Assembly (NCBI GenBank): GCA_945901965.1
Contig: CAMDMN010000015.1
Span: forward strand, 1-18,335
Source: Legionella genomosp. 1
Lineage (GTDB): Bacteria; Pseudomonadota; Gammaproteobacteria; Legionellales; Legionellaceae
Length of the DNA stretch: 18,335 nt
Direction: 5' to 3'
The notes below the pieces were generated by a model, which saw only the letters and a list, made by a program, of their open reading frames with translations, was not told where the DNA came from and did not search any database. Below, one piece after another: positions 14,318 to 18,335 of the stretch (the stretch's first letter is position 1; each line of letters starts with the position of its first letter). The position numbers and the translations under genes are program-made.

Positions 14318-17300
14318 ATGAACGAGCTTTCTCCTAGTCAAATAGAAAATTTATTAAGTCTAATTCAAAGTTTAAGATATTTATTTGATTATGAACCCAG
14401 TGACAGCACTGCTGATAAATTAAATCAATTTGAAAATAAATTTACTCTTGATGAACTAGAATATTGTCTTGTTGAAAAAAGTGACGAAGAACTTTCGTCT
14501 AGGATTTGTAAGGTTTTAGCGCATAGATGGGAGAGGATCCGCTCAACTTGTATGAGTTATACTGAAAAACCATCTAATTTAGTTAATCAATTTTGTCTAG
14601 ATATAGCTTCAGCACTTTACCCAATCCCTAAAACAGAAACAGAAATTGATGAATTACCAGAAGGTAAAGGTCCTTATTTTATCCTAATGCCTAGTTTAAA
14701 GGCGTCAGCAGATGTTGCGGGTACTAATATTCATAATCTATTATTACAGCAATTTATTATATCCGATAATGATGAAGTTTATATTCCAATTGAGTCAATT
14801 CTTGAACGTGCAGCTACTTCAGATGAAGGGGAATTCCAGCATTATGTATCTGCAGATGGCAATTTTCCTAAATTATCAGCTGATGAATTAAAGCGTCTTA
14901 AGAATCATTCATCCATCATTAAAGATTATATTTATGCAATTGAGCAATTTAATGATTTAAGAATTAGAGGTGAGGGTTTAGGACCTCAATTGCTGCGTTT
15001 AGTCAATTCTCTTCGAGCCGGTGGATCACATCATGGTCAAAATCATGAAGAAGCTCGGCGGCTGGGTTTAAATCCAGATATGAATGCAGGTTCTAAAGCA
15101 AATATAGGTATTACGGAGTTTGCTGAATATTGGGATAAAGTTCCTGGCGACACAAAAAGAGAATATTTTAGAAAATATCCCGAATTGGAAGATATGCTTG
15201 GTCGAATATTTCGTCCTACCGATGCAAAATACAGAAATACAATATTATGCGTAGAGCTTATTGCTGATGCTATTGAAACCATTATTACATCTAATAGATT
15301 ATCTATACAATCTTTGGAACAATTTGAACGAGCAGTAGCAGCTAAAAAAGCGATAGTTTTGCGTGAGATTAAATCAGATCAATATGCTTTTCTTCCATCC
15401 TTGGCAAAATCACCAAGAATATATGCAGATATTTTTAAACTACCTATTGATGAGCAAAAGCTTTGTTTACCGGGCTATGAAAATTTATGCATGTATTTAT
15501 TAGCTAAAGATCCTTTAGCTTTAATAGAATTAAAAGATTTAATTACAGAAGACATTAGACAAGAGATCTGTACAAAAAAATATAATGGAAATAATACTCC
15601 GCTGATGGCGGCCGTTAATTCCGGCTCTACTCAACTAGTAAATTTATTATTAGAGATGGGTGTAAATATAGATGATGTAGACTCTTCTGGAGATACAGCA
15701 CTGATGCATGCGGTGAGAGCTAATAGTAAAGATGTAGTTATATCTTTGCTTGAAAAAGGCGCGAGAATTGATATTGCAAACTCTGAAGGTTTAAATCCTC
15801 TAACTTTGGCCGAAGAGATGGGTCATCAAGAGATAATAGAAATTATTTTGCTTAAAGCCTTGAGTTTATCTAAAGCCACACAGCTAAATATATTGCCATT
15901 TCGTTATGACTCGGTTTTTGCATATGTGCTAGACAAACATTTGCAATTTTTACCTCGAATCTTGGGTAAAATAATTGAGCTAAAGGATAAGGATATTTTG
16001 TATAGGACTTACACATTCAGACCAGATAATACAATGCCTGTATATGCTATATATGCTATAGTTCCTATATTTCCTAGAGAATTTATTACAGTAAATGCTC
16101 TAATGTTGGCAGCTTTTTATAATGAGTTGGATTTAATGCAAAAGTTAGTTGATGATTTGGGCGCTGATATTGATGATATACCTAGTCCTTTAGACAATTA
16201 TACTGCACTGATGTTTGCCGCTCAGTTTGGAAAAATAGATGCAGTTAATAAATTGCTATCAATGGGCGCGTATATCGAATCACAAAGTAAAGAAAAAGAT
16301 ACAGCACTTAGTTTGGCAGTTAAGTATGGGTATCGTGAGATTGTTGAAGTATTGCTTGAAAAGGGCGCTAGTCTTTTGCCTAGGCATATAGATTATCAAT
16401 ATAATTCTTTAGATTATGCTTTTTATGCTTTAATGCATGCACCTGAAATTGTTGATATGTTGTTGCTAAAAGCTATGTCATTAGATGCAGATGATCAGGA
16501 GGAGTTATTAAGTAATGTTAATGGCGTCGCTTATAAAAGCGTTTTTGATTATATATTAAACAAAAGGCGACATCTTATTGTACATTTTTTAGAAGATGCA
16601 ATATCTAAGAATAATAGAACAATATTAGATGCAAAAGTTCAGGATTATAGATTATCTATGCTAATGGTTGCAATTGAGCATGGTAATAATCATTTGGTTT
16701 GTAGATTAATCGATGAAAGTCATCTTAATATTGACGAGAGTGATATTGACGGCGACACAGCTTTAATTTATGCAGTACATCATAAAAAAATGGATATAGT
16801 TACTAGTCTATTATCTAGAAATGCTAATCTAGAACTCAAAAATGATGAAGGTAACACCGCTTTATTGCAAGCTCTAAAATCTAGTTATAAAGATGCATTT
16901 GAGGCTATTCTTGAAAAAAATCCTAATTTGACCACAAGAAATAACCTGCACCAAAATGTATTGGATATCGCTCTTTCTATTTCACCTTATGGTAATGGAG
17001 ATTTTGTAGATAAAATTTTATTACAGGCAGCTTTTTTAAGTTTGGAAGATCAGCAAAATTTATTATCTGGAATTAATGGTGGGGAATATAAGTCAATTTT
17101 ATCATATGTCGCAGCTAATAGAGAAATTACCTTAATTGCAATAATTAATAAAGCACTTGATCTAAATCTTCATGATATTTTAGGTCAGAAAATAAAATTA
17201 GGTGCAACGTTTGAGATGCACTTAATCCCTTATATCATGAGAAATTTTAATATTATTTCACTTTCACTGCTTTCTTGTAATTTGATTTTAAGATTTATTG

Positions 17301-18335
17301 ATACAGGCGTAGTTGCTTTAGATAATCAGGATAATAATGGTAATACTATGCTTCATTATGCCGTAGAGTTTGCAAGAAAAGATATATTATCTAAACTTTT
17401 AGAAAGAAACGCTAATATAGAGCTTAAATCTAGCTTAGGGGATACGGTATTAATTTCTGCTGTGAAATTTAATAATTTAGATCTATTTAATGCTCTTATT
17501 GCAAAAAAACCAAAGTTAACTACGAGAGATAACGATCTTAAAAATGTATTGGATTTAGCCCATGAGCAACGTAACCATAAATTTATTGAACCGATTTTAT
17601 TATATGCGGCCACGTTAAGTTTAGCCGAGCAAACAGAATTATTGTCTAAAATTAATAATGGTAGGCATAAGACAGTTTTATCATATGCGGCTTCTTTTAA
17701 ACCATATTTGGTAGAAAATTTACTAAATATAACAATTGCTCTTAAAAAACAGGATGTTTTAGACGAGAAAATTAGTTCAAGTCCAACGATGGAGTTAAGT
17801 TTGTTGCCATATATAATTGAATTTATGAATGAAAGTGATGCAGCATCTTTGCTTTCAAGATTAATTGATGCGGGTATGGTTGATATAAACCAGCAGGATA
17901 TTAGTGATGGTAATACTATACTTCATAAAGCAATAGAGTTTGGTAAAACGGATATAGTATTAAGCTTATTATCTAAAAATGCTAATCTTGAGCTTAAATC
18001 TAGCACAGGAAATAATGCGCTACTTCTTGCAGTGAAAGAAGAACGGTTAGCTATATTTAATTCTATTCTTGCAAAAAATCCCTCGTTAATTACAAGAGAT
18101 AACGATCTTAAAAATGTATTGGATTTAGCCCATGAGCAACCTAACCATAAATTTATTGAACCGATTTTATTACATGCGGCCACGTTAAGTTTAGCCGAGC
18201 AAACAGAATTATTGTCTAAAATTGATAATGGTAGGCATAAGACAGTTTTATCATATGCGGCTTCTTTTAAACCATCTTTGGTAGAAAATTTACTAAATAT
18301 AACAATTGCTCTTAAAAAACAGGATGTTTTAGACG
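14318..18335 (+). CDS. Giant ankyrin-repeat protein, 3' end outside the window
   Basis: An open frame of 1339 codons with no stop, cut by the window edge. The ATG is secure: an in-frame TGA lies six bases upstream. There is no signal peptide and no clear membrane helix. Residues 1 to about 420 are a mostly helical region I do not recognise, with a notable HHGQNHEEARRLGLNP stretch (238-253) and CVELIADAI (311-319). From about 423 ankyrin repeats begin (NGNNTPLMAAV, then SGDTALMHAV, then SEGLNPLTLA). Thereafter blocks of ankyrin repeats alternate with a helical linker in a period of about 190 residues, at least five times. Ankyrin arrays bind proteins; in Legionellales many such proteins are type IV effectors acting in the host. 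That role is only inference here, since no secretion signal can be judged without the C-terminus. The gene is divergent from pel and base composition is similar. Confidence 0.9.
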   Translation, partial: MNELSPSQIENLLSLIQSLRYLFDYEPSDSTADKLNQFENKFTLDELEYCLVEKSDEELSSRICKVLAHRWERIRSTCMSYTEKPSNLVNQFCLDIASALYPIPKTETEIDELPEGKGPYFILMPSLKASADVAGTNIHNLLLQQFIISDNDEVYIPIESILERAATSDEGEFQHYVSADGNFPKLSADELKRLKNHSSIIKDYIYAIEQFNDLRIRGEGLGPQLLRLVNSLRAGGSHHGQNHEEARRLGLNPDMNAGSKANIGITEFAEYWDKVPGDTKREYFRKYPELEDMLGRIFRPTDAKYRNTILCVELIADAIETIITSNRLSIQSLEQFERAVAAKKAIVLREIKSDQYAFLPSLAKSPRIYADIFKLPIDEQKLCLPGYENLCMYLLAKDPLALIELKDLITEDIRQEICTKKYNGNNTPLMAAVNSGSTQLVNLLLEMGVNIDDVDSSGDTALMHAVRANSKDVVISLLEKGARIDIANSEGLNPLTLAEEMGHQEIIEIILLKALSLSKATQLNILPFRYDSVFAYVLDKHLQFLPRILGKIIELKDKDILYRTYTFRPDNTMPVYAIYAIVPIFPREFITVNALMLAAFYNELDLMQKLVDDLGADIDDIPSPLDNYTALMFAAQFGKIDAVNKLLSMGAYIESQSKEKDTALSLAVKYGYREIVEVLLEKGASLLPRHIDYQYNSLDYAFYALMHAPEIVDMLLLKAMSLDADDQEELLSNVNGVAYKSVFDYILNKRRHLIVHFLEDAISKNNRTILDAKVQDYRLSMLMVAIEHGNNHLVCRLIDESHLNIDESDIDGDTALIYAVHHKKMDIVTSLLSRNANLELKNDEGNTALLQALKSSYKDAFEAILEKNPNLTTRNNLHQNVLDIALSISPYGNGDFVDKILLQAAFLSLEDQQNLLSGINGGEYKSILSYVAANREITLIAIINKALDLNLHDILGQKIKLGATFEMHLIPYIMRNFNIISLSLLSCNLILRFIDTGVVALDNQDNNGNTMLHYAVEFARKDILSKLLERNANIELKSSLGDTVLISAVKFNNLDLFNALIAKKPKLTTRDNDLKNVLDLAHEQRNHKFIEPILLYAATLSLAEQTELLSKINNGRHKTVLSYAASFKPYLVENLLNITIALKKQDVLDEKISSSPTMELSLLPYIIEFMNESDAASLLSRLIDAGMVDINQQDISDGNTILHKAIEFGKTDIVLSLLSKNANLELKSSTGNNALLLAVKEERLAIFNSILAKNPSLITRDNDLKNVLDLAHEQPNHKFIEPILLHAATLSLAEQTELLSKIDNGRHKTVLSYAASFKPSLVENLLNITIALKKQDVLD
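15848..18335 (+). repeat. Higher-order ankyrin super-repeat, period about 190 residues
   Basis: A linker motif of the form LLxAxxLSxxxQxxLLxxxN, followed by a (K)(S/T)(V/I)(L/F)xY element, recurs in frame at 15848, 16463, 17018, 17597 and 18167, that is protein residues 511, 716, 901, 1094 and 1284. Spacings are 205, 185, 193 and 190 residues. Between linkers lie ankyrin units with the recurring pattern GNTxLHxAVE, DIxxxLLxxNANxELK. The first copies are strongly diverged and the last two are nearly identical in part. The array may continue past the window. Confidence 0.8.
17521..18335 (+). repeat. Near-identical direct repeat, 245 bp, offset 570 bp
   Basis: Bases 17521-17765 and 18091-18335 differ at only five positions (17524, 17571, 17603, 17654 and 17706 in the first copy). 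The offset of 570 bases is exactly 190 codons, so the frame is kept. The second copy is truncated by the window end, so the true length is unknown. Immediately upstream (17341-17520 against 17911-18090) similarity drops to about two-thirds identical bases. Confidence 0.93.

Noticed and set aside
15043..15282. 79-codon minus-strand open frame inside the ankyrin gene
   Set aside because: The plus-strand frame is continuous and clearly coding; this and the minus-strand frames at 17356-17613 and 17923-18183 are shadows. The last two resemble each other only because they mirror the direct repeat.

Overview
The window is AT-rich (roughly one-third G+C by eye) and reads as the chromosome of a Gram-negative gammaproteobacterium. 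It carries a complete Gram-negative-type pel exopolysaccharide operon, including the outer-membrane lipoprotein PelC and the beta-barrel PelB. Beside it lies a very large ankyrin-repeat gene of the kind common in host-associated Legionellales (Legionella, Coxiella, Aquicella, Berkiella-like bacteria). That placement is an inference from gene content and base composition; no rRNA or other phylogenetic marker is present.

Layout. 2-658 (+): a small multi-pass membrane protein of the DUF6629 type, convergent with the next unit. 677-1257 (-): a higB-higA toxin-antitoxin pair with its own promoter and a palindromic operator candidate at 1283-1310. 1311-1466: short AT-rich spacer in which I see no gene and no convincing terminator. 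1467-13930 (-): the pel operon in the order A-B1-B2-C-D-E-F-G. All neighbouring genes overlap by a few to about 30 bases except B2/C, which are separated by 156 bases. 13931-14317: divergent intergenic region with a pel promoter candidate, a perfect 35-bp inverted repeat and a promoter for the ankyrin gene. 14318 to the window end (+): a giant ankyrin-repeat gene, open for 1339 codons and cut by the window edge.

How the pel genes work together. PelF (glycosyltransferase), PelG (MOP-type polytopic protein), PelE (membrane/TPR) and PelD (cyclic-di-GMP receptor) form the inner-membrane synthase-export complex. PelA modifies the polymer in the periplasm with a glycoside-hydrolase domain and a deacetylase domain. 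PelB and PelC take it through the outer membrane. The unusual feature is that PelB is encoded by two genes: an inner-membrane-anchored TPR protein (B1), and a separate protein (B2) with its own signal peptide, TPR region and C-terminal barrel.

The most interesting points are the split PelB; the approximately 190-residue higher-order repeat in the ankyrin protein, with a sharply bounded nearly identical tract; the unrecognised 420-residue N-terminal region of that protein; and the large inverted repeat between the two divergent promoters. No other novel system is apparent.
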